10,086 nt of DNA from a gamma proteobacterium symbiont of Lucinoma myriamae (GCA_025655635.1 JAHXIM010000343.1:1-10086), one strand, 5' to 3'. Positions 1-7,347 are shown, numbered from the stretch's first letter. A program made the numbers and translations. Notes: generated by a model from the letters alone, not told the origin.

Positions 1-159
1 AATGATTTTTGGTGGTAATATCATGATATTTCACTATAATTTCAATGGGTTATGATTATAGACCATTTTCAACTGATTTTTATAGGGTGAACCGCCCATT
101 GCGGACCCGCATGATGGGTGGTGTGGGGGCTGTAGGAGAGAAACCTGTGGCTACCCGAT
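1..159 (+). mobile_element. Group II intron, 3' part (left end outside window or lost)
   Basis: The last ~70 bases fold as group II intron domains V and VI and end in CCCGAT, a typical bacterial intron 3' end. The first ~87 bases are AT-rich and would correspond to the end of domain IV or the tail of an intron-encoded reverse transcriptase, but I recognise no reverse-transcriptase motif there, and the short open frames are not convincing. The 5' end is not visible, so this may be the tail of a complete intron or a truncated remnant. The intron lies on the plus strand, while the gene it abuts (DUF1631-like) is read on the minus strand. Splicing could therefore not restore that gene's mRNA. The right boundary at about 159 is well supported; the left coordinate is simply the window edge. 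Confidence 0.7.
91..159 (+). ncRNA. Group II intron domains V and VI
   Basis: Domain V: bases 91-99 pair with 114-122 (9 bp including a G94-U119 wobble). Bases 112-113 (TG) form the two-base bulge, and 100-103 pair with 108-111 around a four-base loop. The catalytic triad reads CGC at 93-95 with the G-U wobble in its centre and four base pairs between triad and bulge, as in standard domain V. Domain VI: 125-127 pair with 154-156, then 128-136 pair with 144-152 (several G-U pairs), leaving A153 as the single bulged adenosine, the expected lariat branch point. It lies six bases from the 3' end. The geometry was checked base by base by eye. The translated reading of this stretch resembles the spurious peptides often annotated across intron ends and should not be called a gene. 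Confidence 0.78.
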
Positions 160-727
160 TTTTTCAAATTGTTTATAAAGAATTAATAAAATATCATTAT
201 TTAAAAAATACTGATGAATCGCTCGACTAAATTCATTAAAAATAACTTCTGGAGAAAATAGTATTTTTTGAATTTTTGTTTTATCAACCGTAAAAAACTC
301 AGCCAGGCGAAGTTGTATTTCTAATAATTGCTGTTCATAAGGAGTAGACGTGTCAATAATAAGTTGATTAACAGTCAACCAATTTTCAAATTCATTCTGA
401 TCAATTAAATCAAGTTCATATGATTCATCATTAGTAAGAGGCTTATTTTTAGCTTTTTGACTTCCACAATTATTAAGATGCTTTTCCATCTGAGTGAGGA
501 ATTCTTTTTTTAAATTATCTTTTGATTTATTTAAGGTATTAATAGCATCAAAAAATATTGCCTGTTCATTATTATTATCAGATTGTTGGGCTTTATGAAA
601 AAATTCATCATGAGCAATGGGAAGAAAAATTTCAGTAGCATGGGAGATATTTTTAAGAAAGGAGTGTTTAATTGCTTCTAGAATATTTTTCGATTGCTTA
701 TCGAGTGTATTACTAAGGATGACTCAT
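160..727 (-). pseudogene. DUF1631 family protein, N-terminal fragment interrupted by group II intron
   Basis: Read on the minus strand, the frame is open from 723 to the intron junction, where intron bases supply the stop (TAG at 153-151). The protein contains a helical N-terminal stretch with FFDAINTLNKSKDNLKKEF, then LDLIDQNEFENWL and, at the end, ILLILYKQFEK. These resemble the N-terminal part of long DUF1631 proteins, some of which are annotated misleadingly as thymidine phosphorylase. The family assignment is from memory of these motifs; its function is unknown to me. Intact members are several hundred residues, so most of the protein is missing here. There is no ATG, GTG or TTG in frame between the upstream stop (726-724) and an internal ATG at 489. 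An ATG at 727 lies in another frame and would be joined by removing one C at 718/717. It overlaps the 3' end of the PilZ gene by about 50 bases, which suggests the intact genes were co-transcribed. Confidence 0.65.
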
Positions 728-1061
728 TTAAAGTACCATCTCTTTGCTGTTTATTGCTCAGTTTTGTAATAGCGTCTAATGCAGGATTAAATAAGCTGAC
801 AGCAAGTACGCTTTGTTGAATACGAACGACACTCACTTCGAGATGAAAAGTCTGATTATCCCCTTGCTGTTCTATGTCAAACTGAACATCAAGTAAATCA
901 TTGACATGAATAGAATCCGGCATGATTTGATCATCATGACAAATGAGTTGTAAACCGTCAAAACCAAAATTTACAATGATAAAATCCCATGTTCGATGCA
1001 TTTTATCATGGATAACAGCATTAAGTCTTACTGGTAATCTATTATAATTTCTTCGTTCCAA
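678..1061 (-). CDS. PilZ domain protein (probable c-di-GMP responsive regulator)
   Basis: A 127-residue cytosolic protein with no signal peptide or membrane segment. The N-terminus has the PilZ RxxxR motif (R4 to R8, within ERRNYNRLPV). The second PilZ signature, (D/N)xSxxG, falls at residues 31-36 as NFGFDG, so the usual serine is glycine. The family binds cyclic di-GMP through these two motifs; whether this member still does is uncertain. The start is TTG at 1061. A stop lies five codons upstream, no in-frame ATG fits, and AAGGT sits nine bases before TTG. The last ~20 residues look non-conserved and overlap the start of the DUF1631 frame. The gene lies 121 bp after purF with a possible promoter of its own. 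Being paired with a DUF1631 gene suggests a shared role, but the partner is broken here. Confidence 0.75.
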   Translation of the reverse strand: MERRNYNRLPVRLNAVIHDKMHRTWDFIIVNFGFDGLQLICHDDQIMPDSIHVNDLLDVQFDIEQQGDNQTFHLEVSVVRIQQSVLAVSLFNPALDAITKLSNKQQRDGTLNESSLVIHSISNRKIF

Positions 1062-1117
1062 TGAAAAGTAACCTTAATAAGATCATTCCTGTCTAAATAA
1101 TAGAAATAGTAACGATA

Positions 1118-1147
1118 AATATCAAGTAATAACAAAAAATATGTCAA
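1118..1147 (-). promoter_or_regulatory. Possible sigma-70 promoter for the PilZ gene
   Basis: On the minus strand a perfect TTGACA (1147-1142) is followed after 18 bases by GATATT (1123-1118), which matches the -10 consensus at four of six positions. It is 57 bases upstream of the TTG start. The -10 box is poor in a very AT-rich spacer, so this is only a candidate. No GC-rich terminator hairpin with a T run is visible after purF, so read-through from purF is also possible. Confidence 0.3.
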
Positions 1148-1182
1148 TAAAATATTAGCAGTCTGCCAAATCCAGATACAAT

Positions 1183-2694
1183 TTATTCGCTATTGTGAAT
1201 ATCAAGAATTTCATTTTCTCTATCCAGGCTTGTTTGCATTGCATTATCATTTCGACGTTGATCAATTTCATCAAGATAGTTTTGATCAATATCACCCGTT
1301 ACATATTCACCATTAAAAACTGAACAATCAAACTGAGTTATATTTTTATTACCACGCCGACAAGATTGGATTAAATCCTCAAGATCCTGGTAAATTAGCC
1401 AATCAGCACCAATTTCCATAGCAATTTCTTCAGAGGAGCGTTGATGAGCAACAAACTCTTCTGGTGAAGGCATATCAATACCATACACATTGGGGTGCTT
1501 TACAGCAGGTGATGCTGAGGCAAAATACACTTTTTTGGCACCTGCTTCACGAGCCATTTTGACAATCTGACTGGAAGTGGTGCCTCGTACAATTGAATCA
1601 TCAACCAGCAGCACATTTCTACCTTTAAATTCGAGTTCCATAGCATTAAGTTTTTTCTTGACAGAATTCTTTCGCTGCTTTTGACCCGGCATAATAAAAG
1701 TGCGGCCAATATAACGGTTTTTTATAAACCCTTCTCGATAACGCACTCCAAGTGCATTGGCCAATTGAAGCGCAGACGAACGACTGGTATCAGGAATAGG
1801 CATAACCACGTCAATATCATGCTGCGGATATGTTTTTAATATTTTTTTTGCTAATTTCTCACCCATTCTAAGACGTGCTTTATAAACGGAAATATTATCA
1901 ATTATTGAATCTGGACGAGCAAAATAAACATGTTCAAAGATACATGGAGTATATGTGGGATTTTCAGCACACTGATGAATAAATACTTTGCCTTCGGCGG
2001 TAATTATTATCGCTTCACCCGGTTTGATATCATCAATCAATTCAAAGCCCTGAACATCAAGAGCAACACTTTCAGAGGCAATACAATATTCCACACCTTC
2101 ATCTGTATCTCGTTTTCCATAAACCACAGGACGGATACCATGAGGGTCTCGAAAACCAACTATGCCATAACCGGTGATCATAGCCACACTAGCGTAAGCA
2201 CCTCGACAACGCTTATGAACGGCACCAATGGCATTAAAAACATCTTCTTCATTAATGCGTAATTTGTGTGATGTCTGAATTTCATGAGCAAAAACATTCA
2301 GTAATACTTCTGAGTCAGAATCAGTATTAAGGTGTCGGAGATCCTGATTATAGATCTCTTCTTTTAATTGATGTGCATTAGTCAAATTACCATTATGCGC
2401 CAAAGCAATACCATAAGGAGAATTCACATAAAGAGGCTGCGCTTCCGCAGATGATGAACTACCGGCAGTAGGATAGCGTACATGCCCTATTCCCATATTG
2501 CCCCGTAAGCGCATCATATCATTCGTAGTAAAAACATCTTTTACCAGACCATTGCCCTTACGCAGATGTAGTCGCTTATCATCATAAGTTACAATACCCG
2601 TGGCATCCTGACCTCTATGCTGAAGTACCGTTAAACCATCGTACAGATCCTGGTTTACATTATTTTTTGCAACAATACCGATAATGCCACACAT
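1183..2694 (-). CDS. purF: Amidophosphoribosyltransferase
   Basis: This enzyme catalyses the first committed step of purine synthesis, converting PRPP and glutamine to 5-phosphoribosylamine. It has 503 residues, close to the E. coli enzyme. The N-terminal glutamine amidotransferase (Ntn hydrolase) domain begins MCGIIGIV, with Cys2 as the nucleophile after Met removal, then LQHRGQDATG (24-33), GHVRYPTAG (70-78) and HNGN (100-103). The C-terminal phosphoribosyltransferase domain has FEHVYFARPDS (253-263) and the PRPP loop VLLVDDSIVRGTT (361-373). The ATG start at 2694 has AGGTG eight bases upstream, overlapping the end of cvpA; the gap between the genes is only 16 bases. That matches the common cvpA-purF operon. 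Nothing is missing. In many gammaproteobacteria this operon is controlled by PurR, but I did not identify a clear PurR site here. Confidence 0.97.
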   Translation of the reverse strand: MCGIIGIVAKNNVNQDLYDGLTVLQHRGQDATGIVTYDDKRLHLRKGNGLVKDVFTTNDMMRLRGNMGIGHVRYPTAGSSSSAEAQPLYVNSPYGIALAHNGNLTNAHQLKEEIYNQDLRHLNTDSDSEVLLNVFAHEIQTSHKLRINEEDVFNAIGAVHKRCRGAYASVAMITGYGIVGFRDPHGIRPVVYGKRDTDEGVEYCIASESVALDVQGFELIDDIKPGEAIIITAEGKVFIHQCAENPTYTPCIFEHVYFARPDSIIDNISVYKARLRMGEKLAKKILKTYPQHDIDVVMPIPDTSRSSALQLANALGVRYREGFIKNRYIGRTFIMPGQKQRKNSVKKKLNAMELEFKGRNVLLVDDSIVRGTTSSQIVKMAREAGAKKVYFASASPAVKHPNVYGIDMPSPEEFVAHQRSSEEIAMEIGADWLIYQDLEDLIQSCRRGNKNITQFDCSVFNGEYVTGDIDQNYLDEIDQRRNDNAMQTSLDRENEILDIHNSE

Positions 2695-2710
2695 ATGTTA
2701 TACACCTAAA

Positions 2711-3208
2711 CTAATAATGAAGTTTTGCGGCAATATGAGGAGGTAAAAAATCCTTCATAAATACAGCAAGTTGTTGAAAATGAGAAATTAAAACAGATTC
2801 CTTCCACCATGGATCTTGTGGAACCAGAGTAAATCCGGCTAACAAAACTAAAATACCGACAATAATAATACCGCGAGCAATACCAAATAACATCCCTATA
2901 GATCGATCAGTGCCTGACAAACCGGTTTTATCCACTAAATTGGCTATAAGATTAGTGACTAATGCAGAAACGATCAAAGTCAAAACAAATAATAGAGCAA
3001 ATGAAACCAGTGATAAAATTGAAGGCGGCAAGTTTAAATAGGGTTTGAGAAAAATGGCCATCTGAGACATAAATAACAAACTGACCCACACTGCCAATAT
3101 CCAGCCCGCAAGAGCAAGCGACTCACGAACAAATCCACGAAGCAGACTAATTACCGTGGAAACAGCAATAATGACGATAATAATATAATCAGGCCAGATA
3201 AGTGACAC
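2711..3208 (-). CDS. cvpA: CvpA family inner-membrane protein
   Basis: A 165-residue integral membrane protein with about four hydrophobic segments (roughly 8-23, 31-54, 62-85 and 103-125). It carries the family features RGFVRE after the first segment (24-29) and DRSIGMLFGIARG (101-113) at the start of the last one. CvpA was named for colicin V production in E. coli and is linked to envelope homeostasis; its biochemical role is not settled. The start is GTG at 3208, supported by GAGAA within ten bases upstream and by the family's usual N-terminus of a short polar lead and then the first helix. It sits directly before purF with 16 bases between them, the classic pairing. A promoter-like site at 3268-3241 is correctly placed to start a cvpA-purF transcript. 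Confidence 0.92.
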   Translation of the reverse strand: MSLIWPDYIIIVIIAVSTVISLLRGFVRESLALAGWILAVWVSLLFMSQMAIFLKPYLNLPPSILSLVSFALLFVLTLIVSALVTNLIANLVDKTGLSGTDRSIGMLFGIARGIIIVGILVLLAGFTLVPQDPWWKESVLISHFQQLAVFMKDFLPPHIAAKLHY

Positions 3209-3240
3209 TTCTTATTCTCAATATTCGGAGTAAGTTAGAC

Positions 3241-3268
3241 ATTTTATCATGTCAGGAAAGCATTTAAA
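3241..3268 (-). promoter_or_regulatory. Candidate promoter for cvpA-purF
   Basis: On the minus strand TTTAAA (3268-3263, four of six matches to the -35 consensus) is followed after 16 bases by TAAAAT (3246-3241, five of six matches to the -10). Transcription would begin about 25 bases before the GTG start of cvpA, leaving a short leader containing the GAGAA ribosome site. This fits the 193-bp break from dedD, but AT-rich spacers give chance matches. Confidence 0.4.
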
Positions 3269-3341
3269 TAAAAATATGACATAATTCTTAAATAATTATC
3301 ACTAGTAAACAAATGTTAAACAACCATTATAGTCCTGTGTA

Positions 3342-3360
3342 ATCCTGCAGGATCCAGCAG
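3342..3360. promoter_or_regulatory. Two overlapping palindromes in the dedD-cvpA spacer
   Basis: ATCCTGCAGGAT (3342-3353) is a perfect 12-bp palindrome. It overlaps CTGCAGGATCCAGCAG (3345-3360), a 16-bp palindrome with one mismatched pair. They are the only GC-rich patch in the 193-bp spacer. They lie about 75 bases upstream of the candidate cvpA promoter and about 40 bases after the dedD stop. They could be an operator or a weak hairpin. No T run follows, so a terminator is unlikely. Confidence 0.3.
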
Positions 3361-3401
3361 TCATAAAATTCTCTAATAAATTCGTGAATTCACCACATTG
3401 A

Positions 3402-4052
3402 TTAAGTTTTATATTTTACAATGATGGTATTTTTTAGTTTGAATTGTATTTCTATCTGCTTCTTTATCGTGGTAATTTGATCAAATTTTAAATAAGGTCC
3501 TACTCGAAGACGATAGATACGCCCTTTTGATGTCAATAATGATTCAATATAGGCTTTAAATTTCTTTTTTCGTAATTTATTTTGTAAGGCTAATGCATTA
3601 GTTTTTTGACTAAAACTTGCAATTTGAAGAGTATAAGCCATGTTGATTTTTGCACTAACAGGTTTATTTACCTTCTCGTAAGATGTATTAGAAATCATTT
3701 TCGTGATTGGCTTAGGGGTGCTTTGAGAAAGATCTTTAGAAACTGATTTAGCCTTAGCTTTTGCTGTGCTGCTACTTTGTTTTGTTTCATTAGATGCTTT
3801 ATTATCACTGACTATTTCTCTCTCCGGATGGGCGATAATAGTTTTACGTGCGGGCATTGTCATTGGCTGTGGCACAGCAGGCAAAACCTTAGTCAGCTTT
3901 TGCGGCATCTCCGGGATATTTTTGTCCAGAAAAGACTGATTAAGTTCAGACCCGCCATTTAGTAATAAGGGTATAATAATAACACCCAGAGATACTAGTA
4001 CCAGAGCACCAACAATACGTTGTTTTATATTCACAGTGTTTTGTTCACTCAT
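3402..4052 (-). CDS. dedD: DedD-like SPOR domain cell-division protein
   Basis: A 216-residue bitopic inner-membrane protein. It has a short cytoplasmic N-terminus, one hydrophobic segment at about 13-31 (IVGALVLVSLGVIIIPLLL), a long low-complexity periplasmic linker rich in Lys, Ser, Pro and Thr (about 40-135), and a C-terminal SPOR domain at about 139-216 with YTLQIASFSQ and RLRVGPY. SPOR domains bind denuded glycan strands at the division septum, and DedD helps constriction in E. coli. Overall similarity to E. coli DedD outside the SPOR domain is expected to be low, so the symbol rests on architecture and gene order (folC-dedD-cvpA-purF). Its ATG overlaps the folC stop in an ATGA, implying translational coupling. 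The nearest AGGA lies 15 bases upstream, too far to be a strong ribosome site. Confidence 0.85.
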   Translation of the reverse strand: MSEQNTVNIKQRIVGALVLVSLGVIIIPLLLNGGSELNQSFLDKNIPEMPQKLTKVLPAVPQPMTMPARKTIIAHPEREIVSDNKASNETKQSSSTAKAKAKSVSKDLSQSTPKPITKMISNTSYEKVNKPVSAKINMAYTLQIASFSQKTNALALQNKLRKKKFKAYIESLLTSKGRIYRLRVGPYLKFDQITTIKKQIEIQFKLKNTIIVKYKT

Positions 4053-5455
4053 AAGCGCTTAGTATTTTCCTGTGATTGTAAGGCCAGTGTTTGTAAGGCA
4101 TCAGTTACCGTATAAAAAGAGCCAAAAACAAGTAATTTTTCATGCTTACCTATTAATGATTTTTTCTTTATATAATTATGATAAGCCTGTTCAAAATCAG
4201 CAAATGTTTGAATATTTTCAGATAAATTCTGATGTGTATTTGTCTTTGCAATATTTCTGATAATAGACTCTATTTCAACAGCCGGCATAGCTCTGGGTGT
4301 ATCAAGTTCAATAATACGCCAGGAGTCGACAATAGGCGCAAGTATTGAGATGACCTCTGCCACGTCCTTATCTTTTAACATGCCTACAATAATATTAAAT
4401 TTGCCTGAAGAGTCCAGATGTTCACATGATTGTTTTAAAATTCTAGCCGCCTGAGCATTGTGTGCTACATCCAAAATAACAAACGGAGAGGTACTCGCCA
4501 CCTGAAAACGACCCGCTAACTTTACATTCTGTAAGCCGCGTTTAATGTCAGACTGAGTGACCGGAAATTTATCTTTTAATAATTCCAGCACCATTAATAC
4601 ATTGGCTGCATTTTTAAACTGCACAGCCCCTTTTAAATTGGGTGAGGGCAAGTTATAACGAGCATCAAACTGTTTTATATTCTCTGAAACCCGCCAATCC
4701 CACTGATTAACCTGGCTTGTTTCATTAGGCTGATTAGACGCTAGTATCGTGTTATTTTGATCCCTTAAACGATAGTGATAATCAACGGAAAATTGGTAAA
4801 AAGACAATTCCTGCTCAATAACCATTTTTTTAATACTGTCGGGCAAATCACTATCACCAAAAAGCGCAGGCTTATCTTTGCGATAGATACCTGCCTTTTC
4901 CAGGCCTATCGTATTGCGATCACTACCCAGCCATTCCTGATGATCGATGTCGATTGTAGTTACCAGAGCGATATCGGGATCAATAACATTAACCGCATCC
5001 AGGCGTCCTCCAAGACCCACTTCCAATATGGCAATATCACATAATTGATCATGAATAATATCAATTGCTGCTAGAGTACCAAATTCAAAATAAGTTAATG
5101 AAAGCTCTCCTCGTGCCCGGTCAATACGTTCAAAAGATTCACAGATCAATTGATCAGCAACGGCAGCTTGATTAATTTTAATTCGTTCGTTGTAATGAAG
5201 CAGATGAGGTGAAGTATAACTACCTACTTGATAACCAGCTTCACAGAGTACCGATTCAAGCATTGCAACAGTCGAACCTTTACCATTGGTTCCGGCAACG
5301 GTAATAACGGTAAAAGGAATGTTAGCTTGAGACGACTTATAGCAATCAGGCAATAAATTCTTAACTACCTGTGCTACTCTTTCCAATCCCAGATCAATTT
5401 CAGAGGGATGAAGAGTTTCTTGCCAATTGAGCCAGTCCTGGAGAGTTTTAGGCAT
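4049..5455 (-). CDS. folC: Bifunctional folylpolyglutamate synthase / dihydrofolate synthase
   Basis: This Mur-ligase-family enzyme adds glutamate to dihydropteroate and then to tetrahydrofolates, using ATP. It has 468 residues. Visible motifs are the N-terminal LQDWLNWQETLHPSEIDLGL (5-24), the ATP loop GTNGKGST (55-62), SYTSPHLLHYNERIKIN (79-95), EVGLGGRLDAVN (145-156), TTIDIDHQEWLG (166-177), LAGRFQ (313-318) and DVAHNAQAA (329-337) at the start of the C-terminal domain. Family members often have DVAHNP here, so the alanine is a minor variation. The ATG at 5455 shares one base with the accD stop (TGATG), and the 3' end overlaps dedD by four bases. All three genes are therefore probably translated in a coupled manner. 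The accD-folC pairing is conserved across gammaproteobacteria. Confidence 0.96.
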   Translation of the reverse strand: MPKTLQDWLNWQETLHPSEIDLGLERVAQVVKNLLPDCYKSSQANIPFTVITVAGTNGKGSTVAMLESVLCEAGYQVGSYTSPHLLHYNERIKINQAAVADQLICESFERIDRARGELSLTYFEFGTLAAIDIIHDQLCDIAILEVGLGGRLDAVNVIDPDIALVTTIDIDHQEWLGSDRNTIGLEKAGIYRKDKPALFGDSDLPDSIKKMVIEQELSFYQFSVDYHYRLRDQNNTILASNQPNETSQVNQWDWRVSENIKQFDARYNLPSPNLKGAVQFKNAANVLMVLELLKDKFPVTQSDIKRGLQNVKLAGRFQVASTSPFVILDVAHNAQAARILKQSCEHLDSSGKFNIIVGMLKDKDVAEVISILAPIVDSWRIIELDTPRAMPAVEIESIIRNIAKTNTHQNLSENIQTFADFEQAYHNYIKKKSLIGKHEKLLVFGSFYTVTDALQTLALQSQENTKRL

Positions 5456-6309
5456 CAGGCCCGTTTATTCATCAACATTGATAAAATATTAACCAGTCTA
5501 TCACCCATTTCGAGACGTGGAACTATCATATCAATGGCACCATGTTCAAGTAAGAACTCACTACGCTGGAAGCCTTCAGGTAATTTTTCACGAACAGTTT
5601 GCTCAATAACTCGTGGACCTGCAAAGCCAATTAATGCATTAGGTTCAGCGATATTCACATCACCTAAAGTGGCAAAACTGGCAGAAACTCCGCCCATGGT
5701 CGGATCAGTCATAACAGAGACAAAAGGTAAACCACGACGTCGCATTTTTCCTAAAGCTGCACTGGTTTTTGCCATTTGCATCAAAGAAAATAAGGCTTCC
5801 TGCATTCGAGCACCACCGCTGGCGGAAAAACAAACAAAGGGCAAGTCATTATCAAGACAATGATTAACTGCCCTGACAAACTTTTCGCCGACAACAGCAC
5901 CCATTGAGCCGCCCATAAAACGAAAGTCAAAGGCCGCTACAACTAGAGGAAATTCATTAATTTTTCCTTCAACAGTAATTAATGCATCTTTTTCGCCTGT
6001 TGATTTTTGTGCTGCCGTAATACGATCTTTATATTTTTTAGTATCTTTAAATTTTAATTCATCAACAGGTTCTAAATTTTCAGACAACTCAACCAAGGTT
6101 CCTTCATCAAAGAGATTTTCAAGACGCTTTCTGGCTCTAATGCGCATATGATGGTCACATTTGGGGCAAACTTCCTGGTTTCGTTCAAGTTCAACTCGAT
6201 ATAAAACAGCACTGCATGCAGGACATTTATCCCACAGACCTTCAGGTACTGCTTTTTTTGATGCTCCATCGGTACTAATGGATGGTAATAAGCGGGTAAA
6301 CCAATTCAT
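5455..6309 (-). CDS. accD: Acetyl-CoA carboxylase, carboxyltransferase beta subunit
   Basis: This is the beta subunit of the AccA2D2 carboxyltransferase, which moves the carboxyl group from biotin on AccB to acetyl-CoA to make malonyl-CoA for fatty acid synthesis. It has 284 residues, slightly shorter than the E. coli protein. The N-terminal zinc ribbon is intact, with Cys29, Cys32, Cys48 and Cys51. The crotonase-fold core shows FMGGSMGAVVGEKFVRA (131-147), GGARMQEA (165-172), MGGVSASFATLGD (205-217) and GPRVIEQT (231-238). In E. coli, AccD is also reported to bind its own mRNA through the zinc finger. The gene follows trpA by 216 bases, and most of that gap is a tandem repeat that begins about 20 bases before the start codon. 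The ribosome site (AGAGAA, about nine bases upstream) is weak. Confidence 0.97.
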   Translation of the reverse strand: MNWFTRLLPSISTDGASKKAVPEGLWDKCPACSAVLYRVELERNQEVCPKCDHHMRIRARKRLENLFDEGTLVELSENLEPVDELKFKDTKKYKDRITAAQKSTGEKDALITVEGKINEFPLVVAAFDFRFMGGSMGAVVGEKFVRAVNHCLDNDLPFVCFSASGGARMQEALFSLMQMAKTSAALGKMRRRGLPFVSVMTDPTMGGVSASFATLGDVNIAEPNALIGFAGPRVIEQTVREKLPEGFQRSEFLLEHGAIDMIVPRLEMGDRLVNILSMLMNKRA

Positions 6310-6328
6310 AATTGTTTCTCTATTGTTT

Positions 6329-6502
6329 TTAGGTAGAGTTAAAATTTATTTCTTACTCTACCTTATCCTGTGTTAGGTAGAGTTATTGTTATTTCTTACT
6401 CTACCTTATCCTGCGTTAGGTAGAGTTATTGTTATTTCTTACTCTAACTTATCCTGCGTTAGGTAGAGTTATTGTTATTTCTTACTCTAACTTAATCCTG
6501 TG
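6329..6502. repeat. Four-copy ~43-bp tandem repeat with inverted arms, upstream of accD
   Basis: Copies start at 6329, 6373, 6416 and 6459 and measure 44, 43, 43 and 44 bases. Each begins TTAGGTAGAGTT, has a T-rich middle, then ACTCTACC (copies 1-2) or ACTCTAAC (copies 3-4), and ends ATCCTG(T/C)G. In copies 1 and 2, AGGTAGAGT and ACTCTACCT are perfect 9-base inverted arms around a 14-16 base loop; copies 3 and 4 have one mismatch. The right arm of one copy can also pair with the left arm of the next, so alternative folds exist. The unit length is not a multiple of three and no reading frame runs through it. The array fills most of the trpA-accD gap and would lie in the accD leader or promoter region if a promoter is upstream. 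Confidence 0.9.
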
Positions 6503-6525
6503 TATAGGCCTTTTTAAAAAAAGCT

Positions 6526-7347
6526 TTATGCATCCAATGCTGAACGCATAGATGATAATACTTGACTAATATCTTTAATCGTTTTTTTATTGCCTTCATC
6601 CTGACTAAGAGAATGAGCATTTTTTTCTACTAAATTAACCAGAGCGCTGCCAACGACAACAGCTTCTGCAGCTTTACCAACGGCCGCAGCTGTCTCAGCA
6701 CTTTTGATACCAAAACCTACACCAACCGGCAAGTCAGTGACTTCCTTAATAATAGCTAAACGTTTGGCGACTTCATCAGTATCTAGCGCTGAAGTTCCGG
6801 TAACACCCTTAACTGATACATAATAAACAAAACCACTGGCATATTGACATATAAGCTGCATACGCTCTTTAGTGGTTGTCGGTGATAATAAGAAAATAGG
6901 ATCCAGTTCAAACTCTCGAAGAGCTGGAATGTAGGTGCCTGCTTCTTCAGGTGGAATATCAACAGTTAATACACCGTCAACACCAGCATCATTAGCGGCT
7001 TTGGCAAATGTTTCATAACCCATCACTTCGATTGGATTAAGGTAGCCCATTAAAACAACAGGTGTAATATTATTTGTTGCCCGAAATGACTTAACGATCG
7101 CCAATACATCAGTCAGTGATGTACCATAAATTAATGCTCTTTCACTGGCTTTTTGAATGACCGGGCCATCTGCCATGGGATCTGAAAACGGTACACCTAG
7201 TTCAATAATATCAGCACCTGATTCAACCATAGCATGCATCAGATCCATAGTGATTTCGGGATTTGGATCACCTGCGGCGACATAAGGTATCAAGGCCTTC
7301 TTGTTATTTTTTTTAAGCTGTGCAAAACAACCTTTTATACGACTCAT
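6526..7347 (-). CDS. trpA: Tryptophan synthase alpha chain
   Basis: The alpha subunit cleaves indole-3-glycerol phosphate to indole and glyceraldehyde 3-phosphate and passes indole through a tunnel to TrpB. It has 273 residues and a TIM-barrel fold. The catalytic residues Glu49 (in IIELGVPFSDP) and Asp60 (in ADGPVIQ) fall at exactly the numbering of the enterobacterial enzyme. The phosphate-binding region GVGFGIKSAETA and the late VVGSALV are present. The ATG at 7347 follows the trpB stop by 27 bases, with AGAGAAG about ten bases upstream, so the two subunits should be made from one message. No clear GC-rich terminator with a T run follows; an AT-rich weak hairpin lies just after the stop. 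Confidence 0.97.
   Translation of the reverse strand: MSRIKGCFAQLKKNNKKALIPYVAAGDPNPEITMDLMHAMVESGADIIELGVPFSDPMADGPVIQKASERALIYGTSLTDVLAIVKSFRATNNITPVVLMGYLNPIEVMGYETFAKAANDAGVDGVLTVDIPPEEAGTYIPALREFELDPIFLLSPTTTKERMQLICQYASGFVYYVSVKGVTGTSALDTDEVAKRLAIIKEVTDLPVGVGFGIKSAETAAAVGKAAEAVVVGSALVNLVEKNAHSLSQDEGNKKTIKDISQVLSSMRSALDA

Noticed and set aside
45..230. Plus-strand 61-codon open frame
   Set aside because: It runs across intron domains V and VI, whose pairing explains the sequence. The peptide matches the spurious translations typical of group II intron ends.
1500..1709. Minus-strand frame inside purF
   Set aside because: It overlaps the strongly conserved phosphoribosyltransferase part of purF in another frame and has no family features.
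5408..5863. 151-codon plus-strand frame across the accD-folC junction
   Set aside because: It is antisense to conserved motifs of accD, without a recognisable domain or ribosome site, so it is a shadow of the real gene.
6329..6502. CRISPR array
   Set aside because: The units are directly contiguous 43-base repeats with no unique spacers, and no cas genes are in the window.
6500..6528. Terminator after trpA
   Set aside because: The AAGCTTT and TTTTTAAAAA stretch can pair only weakly by A-T pairs, with no GC stem, and gives no reliable termination signal.
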